DNA from: Syntrophomonas sp. DTU019
GTDB lineage: Bacteria; Bacillota; Syntrophomonadia; Syntrophomonadales; Syntrophomonadaceae
DNA: 64,000 bases
Reading direction: 5' to 3'
NCBI GenBank assembly: GCA_913757435.1
Contig: CAJYDM010000003.1
Coordinates: 1-64,000 of the forward strand
Numbering within the stretch: the stretch's first letter is position 1; every line of letters starts with the position of its first letter. The notes beneath the pieces are model-generated. The model ran no database searches, was not told the DNA's origin, and saw only the letters and a list, made by a program, of their open reading frames with translations. This document shows, in pieces, positions 1 to 7,925 of the stretch. The position numbers were made by a program, and so were the translations under genes.

Positions 1-251
1 GCCGAGGAGATAGATGAATTGTTAGGCCTCAAGGAAGAAGTAAAGGAAGATAACTTTGATGAGGAAGTGCCGGTTGAATCTATAACTCAGCCGGGAACTC
101 TTTGGTTTTTGGGAAGACATCGCCTACTCTGTGGAGATAGCACCGACATAGAAGCTGTAGAAAAACTGATGGCAGGGGAAAAAGCAAACTGCGTTATTAC
201 TTCCCCGCCTTATGCTATGCAGCGAAAAGATGATTATGGCGGCATTCCCCC
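1..251 (+). pseudogene. DNA methylase (ParB-methylase type), 3' truncated by IS21
   Basis: The frame is open at the window edge and runs until the IS21-family element begins. The visible part has the linker typical of ParB-like/DNA methylase proteins, with W-F-L-G-R-H-R-L-L-C-G-D-S, and then the TSPPY motif, the catalytic motif IV of N4-cytosine/N6-adenine amino-methyltransferases. Everything after TSPPY plus about 12 residues is lost, including the rest of the catalytic domain. Such fusions are common in prophages and mobile islands. What follows the IS is a piece of pgi and not the missing methylase half, so the gene is dead here. Its 5' part lies outside the window. Confidence 0.75.
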
Positions 252-314
252 TGTCTTTGATAACGTAAAAGTTGACCACATAAGTTAAAAACGATAACGA
301 AAAAGTTGACCACC
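252..314 (+). repeat. Left IS21 end with two terminal repeats
   Basis: The outer repeat is at 266-279 (TAAAAGTTGACCAC) and the inner repeat at 300-314 (AAAAAGTTGACCACC). They are the probable IstA binding sites. The outermost TGTCTTTG is at 252-259. Confidence 0.75.
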
Positions 315-376
315 CCAACCAACCTTTCCTGTAAGCTATGAGTTGTGCAAACACCAAAGCTGCAGGAGGAAAAGGA

Positions 377-1903
377 ATGATTGGGATGGCCACCAAAGAG
401 TATATCAGGAAAATGCATTTTGTTGAAGGAGCATCCATACGTTGGATATCCAAGGAGACCGGGCATTCCCGGCAGTACATACGCAAAGTGATTGCTGAGG
501 AAGTGCCCACCATACCCAAATACACACTGACAAAGATCAAAGAAAAGCCGGTCATGGGGCCATACCTGGACATCATCACTAGCTGGCTGCAAGAAGATGA
601 GAACCGGCCGAAAAAGCAGCGGCACACTGCCGCTAGGATATATGAACGACTGTGTGAAGAACATAGTTTTACCGGCAGCCAATCAACTGTCAGGCACTGT
701 GTCAGGGAAATTAAAAAGCAATTAGGGAACGATAAACAAGAAGTCTTCATTCCTTTGCAATTTGAACTTGGCAGCCACGCTCAGGTAGACTGGGGTGAAG
801 CCGAGGTCATTTTGCAGAGTAAAAGCCAGAAGGTCTATCTTTTCGTGATGAAACTATCGGGTAGCCGCGACCCGTTCATGGTAGCCTTTCCCTCAGCCCG
901 TCAGGAGGCATTTTTTGAAGGTCACAAGCAGGCTTTCGAATACTTCAGGGGAATCCCTAAAACTATCGTATACGACAATCTGAAAACTGCGGTAGCCCGA
1001 GTATTACAGGGAAAGGATCGTAAAGAACAGGATGCCTTTATGGCCTTCAAAGCCCATTACCTTTTCGAGGCTGAGTTCTGTAATGTGAGGCGGGGAAATG
1101 AAAAAGGCCAGGTCGAAAACGAGGTAGGCTATCTTAGACGAAACATCCTGGTTCCTATCCCCGAGGTAGCTTCCCTTGACGAGCTAAACCAGTTGATACT
1201 GATGAAGCTTTCAAAGTTACGCCAGACCAGGATAGTACCTCATACTAAAAAGACTATTGCGGAGGTGTTTAAAGAGGAGAAACAATTGTTGCTGCCCCTG
1301 CCCCGGTACCCCTTTGACTGTTGTGTAGTGGTGCCTGCCAAAAGCTCCAAGGAAAGCACGGTGCGTTTTGATAACAACCGTTATTCAGTACCCAGTCGTT
1401 ATGCCCGGTGCCGGATACATATCAAAAGCTATGTAAATGAAGTCCATATCTTCTACGAAGACCAGTTGATAGCAGTTCATCCTCGTTGTTACGAGCGAGG
1501 CCAGGATATACTCGACCTAAGTCACTATCTTGATGTACTGGAGCGCAAGCCATACGCCCTAAACCACGCCAAGGCTTTCAAAGAGGCGGGCTTGCCGGAG
1601 ATATACCACCAGTACCTGGCTATACTCAGACAAAATAACGATAAAGCCAACCTTGAGTTTGTAAAAATACTAAAACTTAGAGTTAAACATGGGCCGGAGG
1701 TGATTGATGAAATTCTGCAAATGGCCATGGACTGTTCCGTTTATCACTATGATGGCATTAAAGCCCTGTTCGACAGCTTTGCTACGGCAGAATACTCGCC
1801 CTGTAGCATGAGCTGGGAACAGGTAAAGGACATATCTGAATTTAGCGTCAAACCGCCCAATCTCAGTTGCTTTGACCAACTTTTAAAGGGAGGTGCAGCA
1901 TAG
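377..1903 (+). CDS. istA: IS21-family transposase IstA
   Basis: This is the DDE transposase of IS21-type elements, which acts with the AAA+ helper IstB. An N-terminal helix-turn-helix region (about residues 5-45) is followed by an RNase H-like catalytic core. Recognisable core blocks are A-Q-V-D-W-G-E (first Asp), V-Y-D-N-L-K-T-A (second Asp) and E-K-G-Q-V-E-N-E-V-G (Glu region), and the C-terminal part has the R-F-D-N-N-R-Y-S-V-P motif of IstA. The ATG at 377 is preferred because GGAGGA lies at 363-368; an upstream in-frame ATG at 338 would place this site inside the gene. The frame is intact, about 508 aa, which is normal. istB follows immediately. Confidence 0.9.
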   Translation: MIGMATKEYIRKMHFVEGASIRWISKETGHSRQYIRKVIAEEVPTIPKYTLTKIKEKPVMGPYLDIITSWLQEDENRPKKQRHTAARIYERLCEEHSFTGSQSTVRHCVREIKKQLGNDKQEVFIPLQFELGSHAQVDWGEAEVILQSKSQKVYLFVMKLSGSRDPFMVAFPSARQEAFFEGHKQAFEYFRGIPKTIVYDNLKTAVARVLQGKDRKEQDAFMAFKAHYLFEAEFCNVRRGNEKGQVENEVGYLRRNILVPIPEVASLDELNQLILMKLSKLRQTRIVPHTKKTIAEVFKEEKQLLLPLPRYPFDCCVVVPAKSSKESTVRFDNNRYSVPSRYARCRIHIKSYVNEVHIFYEDQLIAVHPRCYERGQDILDLSHYLDVLERKPYALNHAKAFKEAGLPEIYHQYLAILRQNNDKANLEFVKILKLRVKHGPEVIDEILQMAMDCSVYHYDGIKALFDSFATAEYSPCSMSWEQVKDISEFSVKPPNLSCFDQLLKGGAA

Positions 1904-2240
1904 TAGACATTGAGGCAAGGCTCAAGGAATATATTAAGACTTTAAAACTACCCACTGTTGGCCAGAACTATCAAGAACTGGCTCGGCAAGCGGAAAGCGA
2001 GTGCTTAAGCTATGAAGAATACCTTCTTAATCTTCTGGAACGCGAGGTGAATAAACGAGAAGAAAACCAGGTAAGAAGGTTAATCAACCAGGCTAGGTTT
2101 CCCTTGAAAAAGACTCTGGACAGCTTTGATTTCGAGCAAATACCAAGCCTTAACCAACCCAAAGTACTAACCCTTTCCCGGGGCCAATTCATAAAGGACA
2201 AGGAGAATGTTATCCTGGCTGGCAACTCCGGTACCGGCAA
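1903..2240 (+). pseudogene. istB: IstB helper ATPase, 5' part (interrupted at the Walker A motif)
   Basis: This encodes the N-terminal domain and the start of the AAA+ domain of IstB, the DnaA/DnaC-like ATPase that helps IstA choose targets. The frame overlaps the istA stop and reads V-D-I-E-A-R-L-K-E-Y, but the first codon is GTA; no ATG, GTG or TTG sits at the expected start, so initiation may already have been lost. The reading frame runs to A-G-N-S-G-T-G-K and then breaks inside the P-loop, where the RIT element is inserted. The rest of IstB resumes at 4827. Confidence 0.8.
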
Positions 2241-2728
2241 GGCTCGGCTTGCGGGCTGTAGACATCAAGGACCTGCGGCTGGAAAACCTTAAATGGGATA
2301 AGAACACCATCGAGTTCGTGCAGAGCAAGACCAAGAAGCCAATTGTGTTGCCCATGTTGGAAGATGTGGGCTGGGCAATTATCGATTACTTGAAAAACGC
2401 CCGTCCCGTAACAGACTCACCCTTCGTGTTCGTCCGGCACAACGCGCCGTTTGAGGCATTCGGCATTAATGCCGCTCTAAACAGGATCCTTGTCACGCAT
2501 ATCCGCAGGGCGGGGGTCAAGGTGCCACGCGATGTGCCCAAGGGATTACATTCGCTTCGGCATACACTGGCAAGCACCCTACTGGAACAGAACACACCGC
2601 TGCCGGTGATCTCTGAAATCCTCGGTCACATGAGTGTTAATTCAACCGATGTATACCTGCATATCGATATCAAGAGGCTACGTCAGTGTGCCCTGGATCC
2701 GGAGGAGGTGTTTGATAATGTCGGGTAG
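2241..2728 (+). pseudogene. Tyrosine recombinase 1 of the trio, N-terminally truncated
   Basis: Only the catalytic half remains. It starts at R-L-G-L-R-A-V-D-I, the region of the first catalytic Arg, continues through the second-box Arg in H-S-L-R-H-T, and ends with L-G-H-M-S-V-N-S-T-D-V-Y-L-H, which holds the His and the nucleophilic Tyr. The core-binding domain expected upstream is absent because the coding sequence abuts istB directly. An open frame can be read from 2207, but its first codons are istB in another frame. The end overlaps the next recombinase by 11 bp, as usual in RIT trios. Confidence 0.8.
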
Positions 2729-3686
2729 GACAAGCCTTCCGGATATCATCGGTGATTACATTGCAGAGCAGAGGGCACTCGGCTACAAGTGTGACAAGAA
2801 AGAACGCTCACTACGTGAGGTGGTGAAGCTGTACCATGAGATGGGCTATTCAGGGCCTACCTTTGATAAGGAACTTGTCCTGAAGTGGACGGAAAAGCGA
2901 TCCTACGAGTCCGAACGCAACCGTTCGCACAGGATCAGCATCGTACGGGGTCTGGCTGAATACATGATCAGACAGGGCTATACCGCCTATCTTTATCCGA
3001 AAAGATCGAGGCCATTTTGGCAAAGCAATTACCAGCCCTACATTTTTTCAAACAGGGAAATCGCCACTCTACTACAGCGGGCGGACAGTTGCACAGTCAG
3101 TATAGCATCTCCACACAAGCACTTGGTCCTGCCGCTGTTGTTCCGGATCCTGTATGGTTGCGGGCTAAGGGTGTCAGAAGCGTTAGCGTTGAAAAAGGAG
3201 GATGTGGATCTGGATGAAGGCATTCTGTTCATCAGGAAGGCCAAGTTCGGTAAGGAACGCCTAGTGCCATTGAGTCGTTCCGTACATGAGTGGTGCAGGG
3301 AATACGCGGCGGAGATGGAGAGATATCCTGTTTGGAAAGATTCCGCCTGTTTTTTCCCAGCGCCACATGGCGGAGAGTATTCCGGACGTACCGTGTATGC
3401 ATACTTCAGGAAGTTCTTGTGGGAAGCTGGAATATCACATGGAGGACGGGGGAAAGGCCCACGGATCCATGATCTTAGGCACACTTATGCGGTTCATTGC
3501 CTGCGCAACTGGGTCAAGGCTGGCACGGATCTGACCACGGCAATGCCTTGCCTTTCCGCATACCTGGGACATTCCGGAATCAGAGGTACCCAGCACTACC
3601 TGCGCCTTACGGCGGAACTGTACCCGGATATCGTCAAATGCACGGAAGAGAAATTCTCCTGGGTGATGCCGGAGGTGAATGCGTGA
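2718..3686 (+). CDS. Tyrosine recombinase 2 of the trio
   Basis: A 322-aa integrase-family protein. Residues 1-110 are the SAM-like core-binding domain (D-Y-I-A-E-Q-R-A-L-G-Y). The catalytic domain shows Y-G-C-G-L-R-V-S-E-A-L (Arg I), H-D-L-R-H-T-Y-A (His/Arg II) and Y-L-G-H-S-G-I-R-G-T-Q-H-Y-L-R (His III and Tyr). All key residues are present. The ATG at 2718 follows GGAGGAGG (2701-2708) and lies inside the end of gene 1. Gene 3 overlaps its stop (TGATG), so the trio is translationally coupled. Confidence 0.9.
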   Translation: MSGRTSLPDIIGDYIAEQRALGYKCDKKERSLREVVKLYHEMGYSGPTFDKELVLKWTEKRSYESERNRSHRISIVRGLAEYMIRQGYTAYLYPKRSRPFWQSNYQPYIFSNREIATLLQRADSCTVSIASPHKHLVLPLLFRILYGCGLRVSEALALKKEDVDLDEGILFIRKAKFGKERLVPLSRSVHEWCREYAAEMERYPVWKDSACFFPAPHGGEYSGRTVYAYFRKFLWEAGISHGGRGKGPRIHDLRHTYAVHCLRNWVKAGTDLTTAMPCLSAYLGHSGIRGTQHYLRLTAELYPDIVKCTEEKFSWVMPEVNA

Positions 3687-4708
3687 TGCCAGGCACGGAT
3701 TTCGCCAAATACCTGACGGAGTATCTATCCCTCTATCTCCCCGGCCAGCGCAACATGAGTCCGAACACAATCAAGTCGTACCGGGATACCTTTCGCCTGT
3801 TTATCCAGTTCTGCCGCGACAGAAAGAAGATCAGGCCGGAAAGTCTTTCTTTGGCTATGGTGACAGATAAACTGGTCTGCGAATTCCTCGACTGGGTTGA
3901 AAAGGAACGGTTATGCGGCATTAGTACACGGAACCAACGTCTGGCTGGAATCCAAGCCTTTTTCCGTTACTTGCAGGCAGAAGTCCCGGATGGGCTTTTA
4001 ATGTTCCAAAAAATCATCCATATTCCGGCCAAGAAGGGTTCCCATCAGCCGATGAATTATCTGTCGACCGAAGCTTTGAAGGAGATTCTGGCCAAACCGG
4101 ACACGAAAACCAGCAGCGGTAGGAGAGGTCTGGCATTGATGACCCTTCTCTATGACAGCGGTGCTCGTGTTCAGGAAATCATCGACCTATCCGTTAGGGA
4201 TATCCGTCTGGTAGAGCCCGCCACGGTCAAATTGACCGGGAAAGGAAGAAGAATACGATATGTTCCGCTTATGTCCAAAACCAAAAACATCATTGAATGC
4301 TATCTAAAAGAACAGAAACTTCTCGATAATACAGCATCTCTGGATAGACCGGTGTTTTTTAACCGGCAGGGCAAGAAGTTGACCAGGGCCGGAGTGACCC
4401 ACATCATCAAGAAGTATTTTGCCAAAGCAAAGCTGGATGGGAATGCCTTGTTTCCGGAGATCATTTCGCCGCATGTTTTTCGCCACACCAAGGCCATGCA
4501 TTTGCTTCAGGCCAATGTTAACCTTATCTACATCCGAGACTTTTTAGGTCATGTAAATGTCATCACAACGGAGATTTATGCGCGGGCTGATGCGGAGATC
4601 AAAAGAAAAGCTTTGGAACAGTCTTACCCTGAGTTGATTACCGAGGATATCCCCCAATGGAGTGAAGACAAGGATCTGATGAATTGGCTGCGGGACTTTT
4701 GCCGTTGA
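3686..4708 (+). CDS. Tyrosine recombinase 3 of the trio
   Basis: A 340-aa tyrosine recombinase. The core-binding domain includes N-M-S-P-N-T-I-K-S-Y-R-D-T-F. The catalytic domain shows Y-D-S-G-A-R-V-Q-E-I (Arg I), P-H-V-F-R-H-T-K-A-M-H (His/Arg II) and F-L-G-H-V-N-V-I-T-T-E-I-Y-A (Tyr). The start is the ATG that overlaps the preceding stop by one base; a longer open frame from 3497 is an artefact of another frame of gene 2. A stem-loop terminator and the element's end repeats follow. Confidence 0.9.
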   Translation: MPGTDFAKYLTEYLSLYLPGQRNMSPNTIKSYRDTFRLFIQFCRDRKKIRPESLSLAMVTDKLVCEFLDWVEKERLCGISTRNQRLAGIQAFFRYLQAEVPDGLLMFQKIIHIPAKKGSHQPMNYLSTEALKEILAKPDTKTSSGRRGLALMTLLYDSGARVQEIIDLSVRDIRLVEPATVKLTGKGRRIRYVPLMSKTKNIIECYLKEQKLLDNTASLDRPVFFNRQGKKLTRAGVTHIIKKYFAKAKLDGNALFPEIISPHVFRHTKAMHLLQANVNLIYIRDFLGHVNVITTEIYARADAEIKRKALEQSYPELITEDIPQWSEDKDLMNWLRDFCR

Positions 4709-4716
4709 ACTCTGAT

Positions 4717-4830
4717 CGTTATGCAAAGTTAACAAACAACAGCCGCATGAATCATCTGGGCTGTTGTTTTCTTCTTTACATAACGAATAACTTTGCATAA
4801 TTGCCGTTATGTAAAGCTTTACATAACGGC
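4717..4830. repeat. RIT right-end arms with a 28-bp perfect palindrome
   Basis: Five copies of a 10-12 bp arm of the form CTTT(A/G)CATAA(CG) lie here in alternating orientation: 4719-4728 (reverse), 4774-4785, 4791-4800, 4806-4817 (reverse) and 4816-4828. The last two form a perfect 28-bp palindrome at 4803-4830 that ends at the istB junction. The layout is that expected for recombinase-binding arms around a crossover site; the function is inferred. Confidence 0.7.
4734..4772 (+). terminator. Rho-independent terminator after the recombinase trio
   Basis: The stem AACAACAGCC (4735-4744) pairs with GGGCTGTTGTT (4758-4768) and is followed by a T-rich tract. Confidence 0.75.
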
Positions 4831-5256
4831 AAAACCCACTTGGCAATAGCCCTGGGCATCTGTGCCTGCCAGTTGCGCTACAAGGTTGGATTTTACACAG
4901 CCGCCGGATTGGTGAATGAGTTGACTGAAATGGAGAGTGAGAAAAGGCTACTAAAATACCAGAAACAATGGCTGCGCTACGATTTAGTGATCGTTGATGA
5001 GCTTGGCTATATCCCGTTTAACCGCCGTTCAGCAGAACTTCTGTTTCAATTCTTTTCTAGCCGTTATGAAAGAGGCAGTATGATCATTACCACCAACCTT
5101 GAATTCTCCGAGTGGAATCAGATCTTTGGTGATGAAAAGATGACTGCGGCTCTTTTGGATCGGATCACCCATAACGCCCATATCCTGATTACCAACGGCG
5201 AGAGTTTCCGGCTCAAACAGACCGTGAAGAGGCAGCGTCAGTCACGACCCGCCTAA
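4827..5256 (+). pseudogene. istB: IstB helper ATPase, 3' part
   Basis: Reading resumes at G-K-T-H-L-A-I-A-L-G, completing the Walker A motif broken at 2240. It continues through L-V-I-V-D-E-L-G-Y (Walker B) and I-I-T-T-N-L-E-F-S-E-W (sensor 1) to D-R-I-T-H-N-A-H-I-L near the C-terminus. Without the first half it cannot give a working IstB. Removing 2241-4832 would restore one continuous IstB of about 250 aa. The right IS21 end repeats follow. Confidence 0.85.
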
Positions 5257-5275
5257 CTATTATTTTTTTACCCTG

Positions 5276-5328
5276 GGTGGTCAACTTTTTCATGAGCGCG
5301 GTGGTAAACTTTTTAATTGACAAAGACA
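5276..5328 (-). repeat. Right IS21 end with two terminal repeats
   Basis: GGTGGTCAACTTTTT (5276-5290) and GGTGGTAAACTTTTT (5300-5314) are inverted copies of the left-end repeats. The element ends with CAAAGACA at 5321-5328. Confidence 0.75.
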
Positions 5329-5797
5329 ATATTTCGGGGAATGGTGGAAACAGCTTTTTGGCGAGAGTGAAGGCAAGCAAGGTAAGGGCCTATTTCCAGC
5401 TTGTCTGAACTATACCACCGATTTGCACTCTATGGGTCAGTATATTCAAGAGGGCAGAAGGGATGTCTTCGAAACCGTCCTGAGGATAGAGAAATCGCCA
5501 GCGGAACTCACCCTGAACAGAGCCCAAGAGGATACGGGACTTGGTTACCTGGCCGGTAAAACAATGGGCTTTGTCAATGAACAGGCCTTTGCCGGGACTC
5601 TGGCTGCTCACGTTGACGGCGGAGTACCTAATATTGTCATCAATATACCGGAGTTATCGCCGCATTACTTTGGCTACATGGTGTATTTCTTCGAAAAAGC
5701 CTGTGCCATGAGTGCATATCTGTTGGGAGTTAATCCCTTTGATCAGCCGGGGGTGGAAGCCTACAAACGCAATATGTTCAAGCTCTTGGGTAAATAA
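5329..5797 (+). pseudogene. pgi: Glucose-6-phosphate isomerase, C-terminal fragment
   Basis: The translation reads [16 protein letters not shown], then [21 protein letters not shown], the conserved last third of phosphoglucose isomerase. It ends with [12 protein letters not shown], a family hallmark. Pgi interconverts glucose-6-P and fructose-6-P. The first two thirds, about 300 residues, are gone; the fragment abuts the IS21 right end and has no start site of its own. The adjoining phosphomutase gene fits a former sugar-phosphate operon. Confidence 0.88.
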
Positions 5798-5859
5798 AAT
5801 GCGTTCTTTAATCTAATTCAGAAGATTTCACAATAAGGGTAAGCGGGGGAGTAGAATTT

Positions 5860-6088
5860 ATGATCAGTCCGAGTATTTTTCGCCAGTATGATATAAGGGG
5901 AAGGGTGGGCACAGAGCTGGATAATGATACGGCAGCCCAAATCACGGCTGCCTTTTGTGCCCATATTCATGACAACGGCAGACACACGCTGATTGTGGGC
6001 AGAGATAATCGTGCTTCTTCTCTGCAATTTCGAGATATCGTGGTAAAGGTTTGCCTGGAAAATGGTATTGATGTTGTAGATATAGGAG
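5860..6088 (+). pseudogene. Phosphomannomutase/phosphoglucomutase, 5' part
   Basis: This is the N-terminal 76 residues of an alpha-D-phosphohexomutase, with I-F-R-Q-Y-D-I-R-G-R-V-G-T-E-L near the start and V-G-R-D-N-R (a phosphate-loop neighbour). The reading frame stops at V-V-D-I-G, where an IS110/IS1111-type element enters. The remainder resumes at 7926. Joining the two halves at the shared GGAG gives D-I-G-E-V-I-T-P-V-F without a frame break, so the insertion looks recent and precise. RBS AAGCGGGGGAG precedes the ATG. Confidence 0.85.
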
Positions 6089-6203
6089 CATTCCTGTAAT
6101 GCTTAAGAACGATCTTTGAAAAAAGAGACGCCCATCAATACAATTGAATTGTGCTGATCCCCACAGAAAGGCACAAAACAAAAGATTGAGGAGGCGTCCC
6201 TAT

Positions 6204-7481
6204 ATGAAAAATACACAAAATCAAAAGATTTCGCAAATCAAATTTGAGACTCTGGTCGTTGGAATTGACATTGGCAAAGAGACCCACTACGCAAGAGCCT
6301 TTGATTACAGAGGGATGGAGCTAGCCAGGCTGCTGAAATTTAGCAACACAGACCAAGGATTTGAGCGATTGGGTCAGTGGATGCGTGATATATGCAAGCA
6401 GCAAGAAAAGACGGGTATCATCGTCGGCTTCGAACCCACAGGACATTATTGGTTTACGCTAGGGGATCATCTCAAACGCCAAGGCCATAAACTGGCCATA
6501 GTCAATCCGTTCCACGTCAAACGAACGAAGGAACTGGATGACAATAGCCCTACCAAGAACGATCGTAAAGACCCGAAAACAATCGCCATGTTAGTGAAAG
6601 ATGGGCGTTATCGGGAAGTGTACATACCCGACGACCTCTATCAAGAACTACGAGAGGCGGTATCGGAACGGGAAAGGCTGCAGAAGCAATTGACTTCTAT
6701 CTACAATCAGGTCGTTAGGTGGCTAGACATCCGGTTTCCAGAGTTTACAACAGTCTTTAAGGACTGGAGAAGAAACGCAGCATTGATAACTCTCAGAAGC
6801 TTTTCAACACCAGAGAAAGTTGTAAAACTAGGCGTAGATAGAATCGTAGAGACGTGGAGAAAGCAAATGAAGCGCGCCAGCCTTAAACGTGCAGAAGCAC
6901 TGGTTAAGGTGGCAAGCAGAAGCGTAGGCCGAGTTAGCGGTAAAGTGGCCTCCGAGGCCAGCTTGCAAAACCTGCTAGCAGAATATGACCTGTATTGCCA
7001 GCAATACGACAGGCTAGAACAACTAATGCAGGAACTGCTGATGCAAATACCCAATGCTGACAAACTTTTGGATATCAAAGGGGTTGGCCTAATCACAGCA
7101 GCCACCTTTGTCGGCGAAGTAGGCGATATCAGTAGATTTCAAGACCCTAGACAAATACAGAAGTTAGCTGGACTCAACCTGGTAGAGAACAGTTCTGGTA
7201 AGCACAAGGGAAAGACCACTATCAGCCGTAGGGGTAGAAGACGCCTGAGGCACAGCTTATTCTTTTCCATGATCGCCATGCTGGGGAAAAACCAAGAGTT
7301 TCGGCTACTTCATCAAAGAAACCTGATGCGGGAAAACAATCCGCTCAACAAGATGCAGTCCATAATCGCACTCTGCGGCAAACTGATTCGGGTTTTCTTT
7401 GCAATACTAACCAAAGGCGTTGATTACAGCCCAGAGAAGATGCTGGGCGACATGGAGCAGTCAATTAGGATAGCTGCTTAA
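6204..7481 (+). CDS. IS110/IS1111-family DEDD transposase
   Basis: A 425-aa transposase. The N-terminal RuvC-like DEDD domain has V-V-G-I-D-I-G-K-E-T-H (first Asp), G-F-E-P-T-G-H-Y-W (Glu) and N-D-R-K-D-P-K-T (Asp pair). A coiled-coil linker follows. The C-terminal transposase_20 domain has I-K-G-V-G-L-I-T-A-A and then N-S-S-G-K-H-K-G-K-T-T-I-S-R-R-G, which contains the candidate nucleophilic Ser. The ATG at 6204 is chosen for GAGGAGG at 6188-6194. Members of this family recombine DNA using an RNA guide encoded in the element's own non-coding end. The frame is intact. Confidence 0.92.
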   Translation: MKNTQNQKISQIKFETLVVGIDIGKETHYARAFDYRGMELARLLKFSNTDQGFERLGQWMRDICKQQEKTGIIVGFEPTGHYWFTLGDHLKRQGHKLAIVNPFHVKRTKELDDNSPTKNDRKDPKTIAMLVKDGRYREVYIPDDLYQELREAVSERERLQKQLTSIYNQVVRWLDIRFPEFTTVFKDWRRNAALITLRSFSTPEKVVKLGVDRIVETWRKQMKRASLKRAEALVKVASRSVGRVSGKVASEASLQNLLAEYDLYCQQYDRLEQLMQELLMQIPNADKLLDIKGVGLITAATFVGEVGDISRFQDPRQIQKLAGLNLVENSSGKHKGKTTISRRGRRRLRHSLFFSMIAMLGKNQEFRLLHQRNLMRENNPLNKMQSIIALCGKLIRVFFAILTKGVDYSPEKMLGDMEQSIRIAA

Positions 7482-7925
7482 AAGGCAATGGGGTCATTTA
7501 ACATAGCAATTGTTCCCACATCATTGCCAGCATGAAGAATGGCTACCCGCAGCCACTCAGTAAGTAGCGATGAATGAAGTTTCAAGAACCAAAAACACGA
7601 TAAAACGGGAGCCGGGACAGTCAGGTTGAATTTATCCATAAGGGCAACGACCCCGCTTAGGAGCATGACTGACGTTCCACCTCTTGGATAGGCAGGACGA
7701 AGGAATTAAGGGCTTTTAGACCCAGGAAGACATGGGAGGTTTGCTGCCAGGAGATGGTGTGGAATCCCACTGGCCACAATACAAGAAACCAAGCGGCTTA
7801 GGGAACCATACTCACCATTATCCATAATTACACAAAGATGTAACAAACAAGAGATGGGCTGTCCGTAATCAAAATGAAATTGTGAGAAAACAAGCGATAT
7901 CTAAAGTAAGGCTTAGTTTATTAAG
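7482..7925 (+). ncRNA. Candidate guide (bridge/seek) RNA region of the IS1111-type element
   Basis: This 440-bp stretch has no gene. In IS1111-type elements the guide RNA is encoded downstream of the transposase, in the right end (established for the family). Length and place fit. I did not fold it; exact RNA ends and guide loops are unknown, so only the region is marked. Confidence 0.4.

Larger units (their letters stand above)
2235..4832 (+). mobile_element. RIT (recombinase-in-trio) element inserted in istB
   Basis: Three tyrosine-recombinase genes run in the same direction with overlapping ends, which is the defining layout of RIT elements. The block splits istB exactly at the Gly-Lys codons of Walker A, and CGGCAA occurs at both junctions (2235-2240 and 4827-4832). 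Joining the outer sequences across CGGCAA restores G-T-G-K-T-H-L-A-I-A-L. The left end begins directly inside recombinase coding sequence, so the element's left terminus and the first recombinase's N-terminal half are missing. The right end keeps a set of inverted arms (4717-4830). Confidence 0.8.
252..5328 (+). mobile_element. IS21-family insertion sequence carrying an inner RIT element
   Basis: The outer ends begin TGTCTTTG (252) and end CAAAGACA (5321-5328), so the element is bounded by TG...CA as IS21-family elements are. The ends align over about 28 bp (TGTCTTTG, six variable bases, then (T/A)AAAAGTT(G/T)ACCAC). A second inner copy of the AAAAAGTTGACCACC repeat lies at 300-314 and again, inverted, at 5276-5290; multiple end repeats are typical of IS21. 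It encodes istA and a split istB. Subtracting the inner insertion (about 2241-4826) leaves roughly 2.5 kb, a normal IS21 size. The bases just outside the ends (CATTCCCCC and ATATTTCGG) do not form a target duplication, and the flanking genes differ. Confidence 0.85.
6089..7925 (+). mobile_element. IS110/IS1111-family element in the phosphomutase gene
   Basis: About 1.84 kb, bounded by GGAG at 6085-6088 and 7926-7929, with no terminal inverted repeats and no longer target duplication, as expected for the IS110 family. Subterminal inverted repeats GACGCCCATC (6127-6136) and GATGGGCTGTC (7853-7863) point to the IS1111 subgroup. One transposase gene is present with a short 5' leader and an unusually long 3' non-coding stretch of about 440 bp. 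Confidence 0.82.

Noticed and set aside
124-750. Minus-strand open frames at the left edge
   Set aside because: They are shadows of the methylase and istA frames and cross the IS boundary.
3497-3685. Upstream extension of recombinase 3
   Set aside because: It lies wholly inside recombinase 2 in another frame; the ATG at the TGATG overlap is the proper start.
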